In this document: positions 34,052-42,638 of the stretch, in pieces | Layout: each line of letters starts with the position of its first letter | Numbering within the stretch: position 1 is the first letter of the stretch | Source of the DNA: Alphaproteobacteria bacterium CG11_big_fil_rev_8_21_14_0_20_39_49 | Lineage (GTDB): Bacteria > Pseudomonadota > Alphaproteobacteria > Rickettsiales > UBA6187 | Assembly: GCA_002787635.1 (NCBI GenBank) | Contig: PCXK01000023.1 | Span: forward strand, 34,045-98,044 | Direction: 5' to 3' | DNA length: 64,000 nt | The notes under the pieces: generated by a model | The model's database searches: none | What the model saw: only the letters and a program-made list of their open reading frames with translations | Told to the model about the DNA's origin: nothing | Position numbers and translations under genes: made by a program

Positions 34052-34834
34052 ATGAGATTTATGAAAATAGCGGCGATAGTTTCGTTCGCATCGGTTATAC
34101 CGGCTACGGGTGCATTTGCGGATAATTCTTTATATGTGCTGGCTGCTCGTCAGGGTGATTTAAATAAGACTATGAGCCGTATCTCCGATATGGTAGCTAA
34201 CGTTAATACAACCGCATTTAAGACCGAGTCGGACGTTTACGACGAGCTTGGCGAAAGAATGGACGATCGCTCCCACATATCATTTGGGACGATATCCACT
34301 TCAAAACGTGATTACTCACAAGGCAACCTGATAGCAACTAAAAGGCAGCTTGATATTGCCATAAACGGTCCGGGGTTCATTATGGTGGACACTCCCCGTG
34401 GTATCCGATTTACCAGAGGAGGTAATCTGGCGGTTAACTCTGAAGGCTCGATTGTTACTAAAGAGGGCTATCCTTTGTTAGGACCGGGCGGCGGTACGGT
34501 TGAGCTAACCGAGGAAGATATAAATATTATAATAAGAGAAGACGGTCTGGTATCGGCAGGAGTCGAAGAGCGAGGTCAGATAGGAATATTCGAGTTTGCA
34601 AATTATCAGGCTTTGGTAAGGGAAGGGCAGGGATTCTATAAAACCGACCAAGTGCCTATACCAAGTGAAGCATCAAAGGTTGTGCAGGGCATGATAGAGG
34701 CTTCAAATGTTAACTCGGTACGTGCAATGACGGATTTAATAGAAGTGTCACGTAATATTGAGACGGTAAAGATGCTTCAAAGGGATATCCACGATATCAA
34801 ACTAAATTCAATAAAAACGTTAACAAGGCAATAA
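34052..34834 (+). CDS. flgF: Flagellar rod protein FlgF with an apparent signal peptide
   Basis: 260 residues. From about residue 24 it is a regular FlgF: 'DNSLYVLAARQGDLNKTMSR' with 'ANVNTTAFK' (the usual N-terminal rod helix), 'LDIAINGPGFIMVDT', 'RFTRGGNLAVNSEGSIVT' and the C-terminal 'MIEASNVNSVRAMTDLIEVSRNIET'. Ahead of it stand about 23 residues that look like a Sec signal peptide ('MKIAAIVSFASVIPATGAFA'), which rod proteins exported by the flagellar type III system do not have. No alternative start codon exists between the two parts. A ribosome binding site AGGG lies 8 bp before the ATG. flgG follows after 12 bp. Confidence 0.94.
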   Translation: MRFMKIAAIVSFASVIPATGAFADNSLYVLAARQGDLNKTMSRISDMVANVNTTAFKTESDVYDELGERMDDRSHISFGTISTSKRDYSQGNLIATKRQLDIAINGPGFIMVDTPRGIRFTRGGNLAVNSEGSIVTKEGYPLLGPGGGTVELTEEDINIIIREDGLVSAGVEERGQIGIFEFANYQALVREGQGFYKTDQVPIPSEASKVVQGMIEASNVNSVRAMTDLIEVSRNIETVKMLQRDIHDIKLNSIKTLTRQ

Positions 34835-34846
34835 GGGAGTAAGATA

Positions 34847-35632
34847 ATGCAATCACTACACACAGCAGCAACCGGAATGCAGGCGGCAACAACCAATATA
34901 GATGTTATTGCCAACAACCTTGCCAACCAAAATACAACCGCATATAAGCGTAAAAGGGCTGAGTTTCAGGACTTGCTTTATGTTCATGATAAAAGAGTGG
35001 GTACTCAAACATCAGATGCGGGAACAATCCGTCCTACGGGAATACAGATAGGATTGGGTGTGTCAACTGCTGCGGTATATTCCATTGCCGAACAAGGAGC
35101 TTTTGAACAGACGAGCAACCCTTTTGATTTAGCGATAAACGGAAAAGGATATTTCAGGGTTACTTTACCAGATGGAACGGAGGCATATACAAGAGCCGGT
35201 GCTTTTCAGGTAAACGGTGATGGTGAGATAGTTACGGCGGACGGATATACCGTTTCACCCGGAATAACGATACCTGATAATTCAAGCAGTGTTACCGTCA
35301 ATAATAGCGGTGAGGTTATAGTTACGATTGCCGGACAGACTGCTCCGTCAAATCAGGGGCAGTTCGAACTGGTCAGGTTCATCAATGAAGCCGGACTTGA
35401 ATCTGTGGGGCAAAATTTGATGATTGAAACCGAGGCCTCCGGCCCTCCTACGGACGGAACGCCTAATGAGGACGGCTTCGGGGCTATAACACAAGGGTGG
35501 CTGGAAGGTTCGAATGTGATTCCTGTTACCGAACTTACAAATATGATAAAGGCTCAACGTGCCTTTGAAATGAATATCAAGGTTATGGAAGCTACCGATG
35601 AGAGTATGCAAACATTAAACCAAGCAGCGTAA
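34847..35632 (+). CDS. flgG: Flagellar distal rod protein FlgG
   Basis: 261 residues, standard length. 'HTAATGMQAATTNIDVIANNLANQNTTAYKR' region, 'FDLAINGKGYFRV', 'YTRAGAFQVNGDGEIVT' and C-terminal 'LEGSNVIPVTELTNMIKAQRAFEMN' are all classical FlgG. It builds the distal rod inside the P and L rings. It has the ribosome binding site GGGAG and starts 12 bp after flgF. Unlike FlgF it has no signal peptide, as expected. Confidence 0.97.
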   Translation: MQSLHTAATGMQAATTNIDVIANNLANQNTTAYKRKRAEFQDLLYVHDKRVGTQTSDAGTIRPTGIQIGLGVSTAAVYSIAEQGAFEQTSNPFDLAINGKGYFRVTLPDGTEAYTRAGAFQVNGDGEIVTADGYTVSPGITIPDNSSSVTVNNSGEVIVTIAGQTAPSNQGQFELVRFINEAGLESVGQNLMIETEASGPPTDGTPNEDGFGAITQGWLEGSNVIPVTELTNMIKAQRAFEMNIKVMEATDESMQTLNQAA

Positions 35633-35637
35633 GTAAA

Positions 35638-35765
35638 CTACCCCGCAGCAAGCTACGGGGAATATGGTTTAGTTGCAAGTAGCGAGTTGCAAGTGATGCC
35701 TGACTTAAGATGCAACTTACAACTTGCAACTTAAATTATACGAAGCAAGCTTCGAGGAATGAAAA
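35638..35765. repeat. Hairpin and short-period repeats between flgG and flgA
   Basis: Contains CCCCGcagcaagctaCGGGG, then alternating 'TTGCAAGT' and 'ACTTGCAA' units in both orientations, then CGAAGCaaGCTTCG. The first and last hairpins resemble each other. The middle is similar in kind to the pdhA-pdhB spacer at 5899-5970. Confidence 0.55.
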
Positions 35766-35806
35766 CTGAAAGAGATTAAATATAAATAAAGGAGTAGAGG
35801 GCGGAA

Positions 35807-36556
35807 ATGTTTAAACGTTTGGTTATATTTTCAATTGTTATATTGTTCGGAGTGCCTTTTGCAAATGCTTCGGAACAAATGTACACGGAAGAAACTATTT
35901 TTGAAAATATAAGTGTTATAAGTGTCGATAAGATAGAAGGCATGATATCAGATTCACTAATGGACGAGCTACAATCGGACAGGATTGATATTGAGCTTAG
36001 AAGTTACCGAAAAGGAGTGCAGTTCAATATTGAAAAAGACTATTTTGATGTTGAGATAGTCGAATCCGATATTAACAAGAGAACAAGACGTTTTGACTAT
36101 AAAGTTTCTTTTACGAGTGGTGATTTCAGGCAGGTTCTGGATATAAACGGTTCTTATGATGAGATAATAAGTATCCCGTCACTTGCCACACGCATTCCTT
36201 TTGGAACCGTTATAACCGAGGACGATATCGAGTTTATTGATGTTCAAGCCCATAGGCTAATGCACGATACCATTACCGACCCTAATGAGTTGGTGGGAAA
36301 AACATTGAAGCATTCCAAGTCTGCCTTGCGTCCTATCCGTGGCAGGGACGTGCAGAACAAGCAGATAGTACAGCGTACCGATAATATAGATATCTTATAT
36401 GAGACTCCTTCTATTACCGTGACCGCAAAAGGCGTGGCTATGGAAAGCGGTGCGAAAGGAGATGTTATAAGAGTAAGGAATACAAGCAGTAATAAGATAG
36501 TAGAGGCCATGGTTAAAAATTCAACATTGGCTATAATCAATACAGGGCAATTATGA
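35807..36556 (+). CDS. flgA: Flagellar P-ring chaperone FlgA
   Basis: 249 residues. A signal peptide (1-21, 'VILFGVPFANA') directs it to the periplasm. The C-terminal SAF-type domain shows 'ATRIPFGTVITEDDIEFIDV', 'NELVGKTLKHSKSALRPIRGRDV' and 'VTAKGVAMESGAKGDVIRVRN', the FlgA signature. It helps FlgI assemble into the P ring. It lies in the order flgF-flgG-flgA-flgH, which is common in alphaproteobacteria. The N-terminal third is poorly conserved. Confidence 0.94.
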   Translation: MFKRLVIFSIVILFGVPFANASEQMYTEETIFENISVISVDKIEGMISDSLMDELQSDRIDIELRSYRKGVQFNIEKDYFDVEIVESDINKRTRRFDYKVSFTSGDFRQVLDINGSYDEIISIPSLATRIPFGTVITEDDIEFIDVQAHRLMHDTITDPNELVGKTLKHSKSALRPIRGRDVQNKQIVQRTDNIDILYETPSITVTAKGVAMESGAKGDVIRVRNTSSNKIVEAMVKNSTLAIINTGQL

Positions 36557-36595
36557 TTTTTAAATGATTTTGTCATGGGTGAAGGTGGGTAAAAA

Positions 36596-37351
36596 ATGCA
36601 AATAAAAAATTTAAGTAAAGTAATATCGATTTTGTTGGTAACAACCGTAGTTTCAGGTTGTGGTGATGCGTTAAGTGAAATGAAAAATGTAGGTAAAGAG
36701 CCTCCATTGCAGAAAATGGAATTACCTATGTCCAAGCTAAGTTATCAACCTGTTGAGTGGGAGGAGGAAGAAAGCGAATTACAGCCCAAATACGCCAACT
36801 CCCTTTGGCAGCAGGGAGCAAGGGCTTTTTTTAAGGATATGAAGGCAAGAAGGGTTGGGGATATTTTAAAAGTTGTTGTAAAAATACAGGATAAGGCAGA
36901 GCTTGAAAATTCTACGCAGCGTAGCCGTTCTACCGATGAGGATTCAAACGCAGGGTCGATTTTCGGTATTCAGGATAAATTACTTGACGTTATACCCGGT
37001 ACGTCGCCTGCATCATTTTTGCTGGACGTAGCTTCAACCGGTAGTTCTACGGGAGCGGGTACGGTGGATCGTGAGGAGATAATCGAAACCGAGATAGCTT
37101 CGATGGTGACACAGATATTACCTAACGGCAACCTTGTAATTCATGGCGATCAGGAGATAAGGGTGAATTTTGAAGTCAGAAAAATAACGGTTGACGGAAT
37201 CGTAAGGCAGGAAGATATAGCAGCGGATAATTCCATCGATTCGAACCAGATAGCCGAGGCTCGTATCTCTTATGGAGGCAGAGGACAGATTACAAATGTT
37301 CAGCAGCCAAGATACGGAACTCAAATTCTTGATCTTTTAACGCCTTTTTAG
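36596..37351 (+). CDS. flgH: Flagellar L-ring lipoprotein FlgH
   Basis: 251 residues. A lipoprotein signal ends at 'VVSGCGD' (lipobox Cys about residue 22). The mature part has the FlgH patterns 'NSLWQQGARAFFKDMKARRVGDILKVVV', 'ITQILPNGNL'-like 'VTQILPNGNLVIHGDQEIRVN' and the C-terminal 'ISYGGRGQITNVQQPRYGTQILDLLTPF'. It forms the outer-membrane ring of the basal body. It is the last flagellar gene of this cluster; a recombinase remnant begins just downstream. Confidence 0.97.
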   Translation: MQIKNLSKVISILLVTTVVSGCGDALSEMKNVGKEPPLQKMELPMSKLSYQPVEWEEEESELQPKYANSLWQQGARAFFKDMKARRVGDILKVVVKIQDKAELENSTQRSRSTDEDSNAGSIFGIQDKLLDVIPGTSPASFLLDVASTGSSTGAGTVDREEIIETEIASMVTQILPNGNLVIHGDQEIRVNFEVRKITVDGIVRQEDIAADNSIDSNQIAEARISYGGRGQITNVQQPRYGTQILDLLTPF

Positions 37352-37391
37352 GCTGTGTTACCAAAATAATTGCCTAAAAAAACTTTCATAA

Positions 37392-38117
37392 AAGCTACTA
37401 AAGTGTTACAATGAATTTAACAGGCTTACAGACGATGCTATGCGAAGTATGCACCATAAGCTTGAAAATGGTCAGTGCATCACTAAAGCCCCTATAGGCT
37501 ATCTAAACTGTAAAGATGATAAAGGACAATCGACTGTTAAGCTTGATGAAGAGCGTTTTATGTATATCAGGCGTATTTTTACTGAATATTCCACAGGCGT
37601 TTATTCTTTGCGTGAGCTTACAAAGAAGGTTGCTGAATGGGGTTTAGTAACCAGAGCAGGAAATAAGTTATCTAATAGTCGGGTTCACGCCTTAATACAG
37701 AACCGCTTTTATTATGGCGTTATGGAGTTATGGAGTATTACACGTGATGAACATGACAAAAAAGCGTATGAGCTAAAGCAAAGGCAGCAACAAATAAATA
37801 AACAACTTGCTAACTTTGACTGTGCAGACGAAGAGTTCACAAAAAGCCTTACACTGTTGCTAGACCTTATTCAAAATGCTGGCTTGTTATTTAGAAGTTC
37901 CAACCTAGAGCAAAAACGCAAACTTATAAACCTAGTGTTCCAGAACTTATCTTTGAAAGCTGGAAAGGTAGACTATACCTTGGTAAAACTCTTTGAATTG
38001 TTCATTGATGAAGCTAAGTGTTCTAATTGGCTGGACAAACTTGACGGGTTGCGAACACGCTTTAAGAGTGAAATATTGCTATTCAGTACTCAAGTAAACC
38101 AATTCAGGATATTATGA
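37392..38117 (+). pseudogene. Large serine recombinase remnant, N-terminal catalytic domain missing
   Basis: The open frame starts after a stop at 37389-37391; the first ATG is at 37440 and leaves 225 residues. It matches the recombinase domain of large serine integrases: 'KAPIGYLNCKD', 'IRRIFTEYSTGVYSLRELTKKV', 'NKLSNSRVHALIQNRFYYGVM', then a coiled-coil C-terminal part ('SNLEQKRKLINLVFQNLSLKAG'). The resolvase catalytic domain with its Ser is absent and the zinc-ribbon region appears shortened, so the protein is not an active integrase. It ends 6 bp inside the convergent HEPN-like gene. Confidence 0.8.
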
Positions 38118-38876
38118 CTTTTTAGGACTGTAACCAAATCTTGACGCTTCTTTGGCACGGGATATTACTTCATCAAAATCTTTGCAAAATTTAGTATCTC
38201 TCATAACATGAGAGATAATCGTAGGAGGGCAAATAGAACTAACCTTATAGTTGTTGTGGTTTTGTTTCCACCTTTGTTGCACTAATATATCTACTTCCTT
38301 GGAATATTGACTTTTTAAGTAGAGGAGAGTTTCTTCTATAAAGCTATATATTATGTACGCATACTCTTTTGTCTCTGACAAAGGCGGTATATAACCATTG
38401 TGAATGACCTCATTACGAAACTGTATGAAGTCCATTTTTCCAATGCGGTTTTTTATAGGTAATTCAATTTTTATATTGTTATCTCTGCGGTTTATAACAT
38501 CCATTTCCCATGCAACAGAAAAAGCTCCATATTGACGCTCACTAAGTTTCTTTAGAGGCTTCCACATTTCATCTATTCTGTCCAGTGATAGACCACTGTA
38601 TAAAAGTATTGCTTTGGTATAAAATTCGTAGAATCTTTCTAAAGATGCAGCAAAACGTGAGCATGAGGCATCTGCGTATCCGTCAATTAATGCATTTGTC
38701 GCAATTTCAAAAAGAAGTTCAAATTTTAATGTTTGGTATATAACAAAGTTTTTGTGCCCTTTTGAGCATTCTTGAATAAACGCAATATCATCGTTTAATG
38801 GAAATAAGTGAAACTCTTCAGGTGGGATACCTTCTTCTTGGAAGCAAGTCATACAGGTAAAGTGTTGTGCATACAT
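38112..38876 (-). CDS. Putative HEPN-type protein with a zinc-binding N-terminus
   Basis: 254 residues. Cys8, Cys11, Cys37 and His41 ('CMTC' and 'CSKGHK') could bind zinc. The remainder is helical and contains 'FRNEVIHNG' (Arg154 to His159), which fits the RNxxxH motif of HEPN ribonucleases found in toxin and anti-phage systems. The helix before it ('SCSRFAASLERFYEFYTKAIL') is consistent with the first HEPN helices. It sits between two serine recombinase remnants next to tRNA-Gln, a typical accessory site. The HEPN assignment rests on one motif and general helicity and needs structural support; I know no named family for it. Confidence 0.55.
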   Translation of the reverse strand: MYAQHFTCMTCFQEEGIPPEEFHLFPLNDDIAFIQECSKGHKNFVIYQTLKFELLFEIATNALIDGYADASCSRFAASLERFYEFYTKAILLYSGLSLDRIDEMWKPLKKLSERQYGAFSVAWEMDVINRRDNNIKIELPIKNRIGKMDFIQFRNEVIHNGYIPPLSETKEYAYIIYSFIEETLLYLKSQYSKEVDILVQQRWKQNHNNYKVSSICPPTIISHVMRDTKFCKDFDEVISRAKEASRFGYSPKKS

Positions 38877-39061
38877 ATTTTTACTTCTTTAATTTTTAAT
38901 TTACCGCCTTGTTAAAACAAGCCATGGACAGCGCGCCCAAATAACGCTGGCTGTCTATGGCGCATTTGCATTATATCCTTTTAAATTTCTGTGTTAACTT
39001 TATTATATCAGATAATTAAAACTGTAATGTATGAATTACACAGGATATATACGACAAAAAA

Positions 39062-39325
39062 ATGCAGGAGCTTCAGCAAAGGAAGTATGAAATCAGCAGT
39101 AAAATAGAAGGGCATGTTGAAGATGATAAGGTATTCCAAATAACCTTGAAAGCCTTGCTGTCATTATGTTCTAACTCTTATGAGATATTTGAAAGTTCGC
39201 AAATAGAGCAAAAACGCAAACTTATGTCTTTTGTACTTGCGAACCTGCAAATTAAAGATGGAAGTGTTTGTTATTCCTTAAGAAAACCGTTTGATGAGCT
39301 GCTAAATATAGCTAAAAACAAAGAA
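39062..39325 (+). pseudogene. Second serine recombinase C-terminal fragment, ending at tRNA-Gln
   Basis: 'SQIEQKRKLMSFVLANLQIKDG' and 'FDELLNIAKNKEWL' align with the end of the first recombinase remnant ('SNLEQKRKLINLVFQNLSLK', 'LFELFIDEAKCSNWL') but are clearly a different copy. The frame then runs through the tRNA-Gln gene on the opposite strand until 39409, which cannot be real coding sequence. Only the C-terminal coiled-coil part of a recombinase remains. Confidence 0.7.
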
Positions 39326-39399
39326 TGGCTGGGGTACCAGGATTCGAACCTGGGATGTCGATACCAAAAACCGATGCCTTACCGCTTGGCCATACCCCA
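39326..39399 (-). tRNA. tRNA-Gln (anticodon TTG)
   Basis: A complete cloverleaf on the minus strand. The acceptor arm TGGGGTA pairs with TACCCCA, followed by discriminator G and an encoded CCA. The anticodon stem TCGGT/ATCGA holds the loop TTTTGGT with anticodon TTG. The T arm GGTTCGAATCC is standard. Recombinase fragments abut its 3' end, making it a probable integration hot spot. Confidence 0.95.
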
Positions 39400-39504
39400 A
39401 CATTTTTAATGCGAAGCATCTTAATAAGGTAATTTTATACAAGTTTCAACAATTTTTATGGGTTATATTAATAATATTTGAAAATTTATTAGCGATATTG
39501 CCGG

Positions 39505-40368
39505 TTATATGTATTTAGTTACCATTTGGCGGTAGCGTTCATCCTTTCTTAGTTCTTTAAAGAACGGCTCTTCTTCCAGCTCTTTTTCAGTAATATTAAT
39601 TGAGGATAGGTTTATATAATTTTCTAAATCATCTATAGCATCGGAAAAATTTCCTAAATCAGCTTGTGAACAAGCTCTTTGCCAATATGCAAGGGAGTAG
39701 TTATTATCCTGTTCTATAGCCTGTTCGGTCAGTGATAACGCCCATTTTGACTCACCTATATCTAACAACGCATCAGCCTTATATGTAAGAGCCTCGGTGT
39801 CATCAGGCTGCATTTCCAGAATTTCGTCATATAGATTTATTTTTTCCTCAGTATTTTTCTCGATAGCCGCACGCATCCATAAAGAATGAAGCTTGTTTGT
39901 GTTTGAAATTTCTTCCTGAGTCGCAATTAACTGGTCGGAACGTATCTTTACGTTGTTTTCAACTTCTTCAAGTCTTTTTTCATAACTTTCTATCAGTTTT
40001 GCTATTTTTGCCGAGGTAATAGACTCTATATGTCCTTTTACATCTTGTATCGACCGCCACCCGAGCAGCACTATCAAAGAGGCGGCTGCGGTTATTATAT
40101 AAAAAATATTGTTAGTAGTGTCTGCCATATAACGTATAGCCCTGTCCGATGCTTCAAGTTTTGCTTCGGCAACTTTTTCAGTTAGTTCAACTTGTAATAG
40201 GTTTTTTTCGTTACGTAATGCTTTTAATTCATCTAGTACGTATCGTTCCATCAGGGGTCTTTCTAAAATCCTGTCGTTATCCGTAGCAGGTTCCGGCATA
40301 GTTTGAGCAATTGAAATATTGCTTGCAAGGGTCAATAGAATTGAGATTATTGTGTTACATTTTCTCAT
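39505..40368 (-). CDS. Membrane-anchored TPR protein
   Basis: 287 residues. A signal peptide (1-21) is followed by a coiled coil (about 45-75), a membrane helix ('IFYIITAAASLIVLLGW', about 88-104), a second coiled coil (about 110-150) and two or three TPR units ('LYDEILEMQPDDTEALTYKADALLDIGE', 'AIEQDNNYSLAYWQRACSQADLGNFSDA'). Similar signal-coil-TM-coil-TPR proteins occur in several proteobacteria without a known role. It is monocistronic, between tRNA-Gln and cutA. Confidence 0.7.
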   Translation of the reverse strand: MRKCNTIISILLTLASNISIAQTMPEPATDNDRILERPLMERYVLDELKALRNEKNLLQVELTEKVAEAKLEASDRAIRYMADTTNNIFYIITAAASLIVLLGWRSIQDVKGHIESITSAKIAKLIESYEKRLEEVENNVKIRSDQLIATQEEISNTNKLHSLWMRAAIEKNTEEKINLYDEILEMQPDDTEALTYKADALLDIGESKWALSLTEQAIEQDNNYSLAYWQRACSQADLGNFSDAIDDLENYINLSSINITEKELEEEPFFKELRKDERYRQMVTKYI

Positions 40369-40423
40369 GCGTTACAGACTATAACATAAAATCAAGCGAT
40401 TCAAGGAAAGAATAATCCTCTTT

Positions 40424-40741
40424 TTACGCTTTGTTTTGGCAGTAAGATTCAACCCATTTACTAAATTCCTTATCGGATTTTTCTGTTTTAACGGATATCA
40501 CGCACTGGCATTCATACGGGTGTATAGATTTTATATATTTTATAGCATCTTCTGCAACGGCTGAGGAAGTTTTTGCTATTATGATGTATTCAGGTTCTTG
40601 TTTTATTTCTCCTTCCCACTCATATACCGAGGTGACACCGTCAATTATGTTGCAGCAGGCAACTAATTTATTAGCAATCAAGCCCTGAGATATTTTTAAG
40701 GCTTCTTCTTTTGATGGAGCTGTAATATATATAATATGCAT
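40424..40741 (-). CDS. cutA: Divalent-ion tolerance protein CutA
   Basis: 105 residues, the standard CutA1 length. 'MHIIYITAPSKEEALKISQGLIANKLVACCNII' region, 'SVYEWEGEIKQEPEYIIIAKT' and 'HPYECQCVI' are the family motifs. It is a ferredoxin-like trimer linked to copper tolerance in E. coli, although its exact role is debated. It stands divergently from ygjP. Confidence 0.95.
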   Translation of the reverse strand: MHIIYITAPSKEEALKISQGLIANKLVACCNIIDGVTSVYEWEGEIKQEPEYIIIAKTSSAVAEDAIKYIKSIHPYECQCVISVKTEKSDKEFSKWVESYCQNKA

Positions 40742-40810
40742 GGTTAATAGTATTTTAATTATTTTTCGTTACAATTCGGAAGGTTTGTATTTTTTATAAA
40801 GTAATATTTT

Positions 40811-41518
40811 ATGATAAAAAATGAAAGAACATTATGCTTGGGTTGCGATTGTGATTCGGTGGAAGTTTCTACCAGATTTAGTCCCAGAGCTAAAAAAATC
40901 AGCATCAAGATAACGGGTCATAATGGGGTAGAGCTTATTGTGCCTAAACATGTAAGCGAAAAACAGGCAATGAATTTCCTGTATAGCAAGCAGGACTGGA
41001 TAATCACAAAAAGCAAAGAGATAGGCATTAAGACCAGAACCCGATTTGAAGAGGGGGCTAAAATTCCTATTCAGGGGGAAGTTTACACAATTGAATATAG
41101 CGGGACGATTCGAGGCAAAACCAGATTGGAGGGTGACAGGCTTATAGTTTGCGGTGAAAAAGGGGTAATTGCAGGCAGGGTAAGAAGTTTCCTACAGGAT
41201 TTAGCAAAAAAAGAGATATCGGCAAGGGCTGAAATAGAGTCGCATAAGCTGGGAGTGGATTACAGCAGGATAACCGTTCGGGATACAAACAGCAGGTGGG
41301 GGAGCTGCTCACGTAAGAAAAACCTTTCTTTTTCATGGCGGCTTATCATGGCTCCAAGAGATGTTTTAGAATATGTGGTAGCACACGAAGTTGCCCATTT
41401 AATCGAAATGAATCATAGCAAGAATTTCTGGCAACTGGTTGAAAGTATATTCCCTTCGCATCAGTTATCAAGAAAATGGCTTAAAGATAACGGGGTTATG
41501 CTGCATACTTATGGTTAA
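40811..41518 (+). CDS. ygjP: YgjP-type zinc metallopeptidase-like protein
   Basis: 235 residues. The zinc site 'HEVAHLIEMNHSKNFW' gives HExxH plus the third His, preceded by the conserved 'RWGSCSRKKNLSFSWRLIMAP'. The N-terminal part ('SPRAKKISIKI', 'LIVPKHVSEKQAMNFL') is the DUF45/YgjP beta region. Related proteins have been called UTP pyrophosphatase or peptidase. The last codons ('DNGVMLHTYG') occur again, diverged, 0.9 kb downstream at 42429-42466, beyond the DUF3592 gene. Confidence 0.9.
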   Translation: MIKNERTLCLGCDCDSVEVSTRFSPRAKKISIKITGHNGVELIVPKHVSEKQAMNFLYSKQDWIITKSKEIGIKTRTRFEEGAKIPIQGEVYTIEYSGTIRGKTRLEGDRLIVCGEKGVIAGRVRSFLQDLAKKEISARAEIESHKLGVDYSRITVRDTNSRWGSCSRKKNLSFSWRLIMAPRDVLEYVVAHEVAHLIEMNHSKNFWQLVESIFPSHQLSRKWLKDNGVMLHTYG

Positions 41519-41566
41519 GGTTCGCTGCTGTCGTTTCTAATTAATTTAATTATCGGTCTGTGTTTT

Positions 41567-42418
41567 ATGAATGGAAATAAAAAAGTAGGTGAAAAAATTA
41601 CCCTTACTATCGGTATTGTTTTAATTACGTTGCTTTGGGTATTTTACTTAAAAGAATATTTACCTCAAATTGTTAGTTATGCATTGGATTCTAATAAAAT
41701 TGTGGCGAAAGTTGATTCTACTAAGGTTTTAAAGGTCAATAGACTCAGAGGAGGTGGCACAACTTACCTATGTGAGGTAACATACGGTTATATTGTTGAA
41801 GACGTTTTTTATAAGGGTAAATATAAGCGTTCATTAGAAGGTTGCAATGAACTTGATAAAATAGAGGTTTTTTACTTACAAAAACACCCTGAAAAAAGCA
41901 TAAAGGGAATGAGGAATGTTACACATGTTTTTGTAATATTGGTTTTTTCGATTATTGTTTTACCAATGCTACCATATTCTTTATATAAGAAAAAATATAG
42001 AGATAAAAGCAATAGAAAAATATTTGCCTTAGTTGAGTCTGTTCATTCATTTGTCATTGTTGTGCTTTGTCTAATTGGCATTGTTTTAGGTTTTATTCTT
42101 GATTTTAGCGTAGTTAAGATAGGTACATACGGACTTTCTTTTCTTATGATTCTTATTGGTGCTTATTTTTTCTATACACTACTTGAAACCTTAGATAAGC
42201 TTGTTTTATTTAATAAAGGTGTTTTACTAGAGGCTGTTGTAGAAAAATCAATTTTAAGCCCCGGTGAGAGGGATCAATATTATAGTTATGAGTACACTGT
42301 CAGGGGTAAAACTTATTCCGGAACGGGTTATTGCCCTAATGAAGGTAAGATTGAAGGTGAAAAAATAAGAATATTATATCATCCGACAAAGCATAATATA
42401 AGTTGTGTGGAAGAGTGA
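41567..42418 (+). CDS. DUF3592-like membrane protein
   Basis: 283 residues with four hydrophobic segments (about 10-28, 121-138, 158-180, 186-206). Two extracytoplasmic modules share a pattern of 'YlceVTYgYiVedvfYkGky...v.YlqkhPeks' and 'YySYEYTVRGKTYSGTG...ILYHPTKHNIS', which fits the DUF3592 domain. Its function is unknown. It is placed between the true 3' end of ygjP and a second copy of that end, so it looks like acquired cargo. Confidence 0.72.
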   Translation: MNGNKKVGEKITLTIGIVLITLLWVFYLKEYLPQIVSYALDSNKIVAKVDSTKVLKVNRLRGGGTTYLCEVTYGYIVEDVFYKGKYKRSLEGCNELDKIEVFYLQKHPEKSIKGMRNVTHVFVILVFSIIVLPMLPYSLYKKKYRDKSNRKIFALVESVHSFVIVVLCLIGIVLGFILDFSVVKIGTYGLSFLMILIGAYFFYTLLETLDKLVLFNKGVLLEAVVEKSILSPGERDQYYSYEYTVRGKTYSGTGYCPNEGKIEGEKIRILYHPTKHNISCVEE

Positions 42419-42428
42419 GAAGGTGGCA

Positions 42429-42466
42429 TAAAAATAAATGGTGTTATTCTGCATACTTATGGTTAA
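42429..42466 (+). pseudogene. Detached second copy of the ygjP 3' end
   Basis: 38 bp aligned to 41481-41518 with 31 identities, the last 18 bases being identical through the stop codon. In frame it reads 'KINGVILHTYG' against 'KDNGVMLHTYG' in ygjP, so the differences respect the reading frame. No other ygjP sequence precedes it. Confidence 0.75.
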
Positions 42467-42638
42467 ATACGTTGTTATTTAAAGGGATTTTCAAAAACCA
42501 TACCGACTTTTCCTCCAAAAGTTCCGCTAAATAAGTTGTCAAAATAAACTTCAAAGCTAAGTTCTTTTAAAGATTTGAATACTATACACCCCATATTTTA
42601 CATGCTATCGAAACTACATATTTTTTGGTAGTTACATA

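Noticed and set aside
39326..39409. Extension of the recombinase fragment through tRNA-Gln
   Set aside because: The codons are the reverse complement of a complete tRNA, so they are not protein coding.
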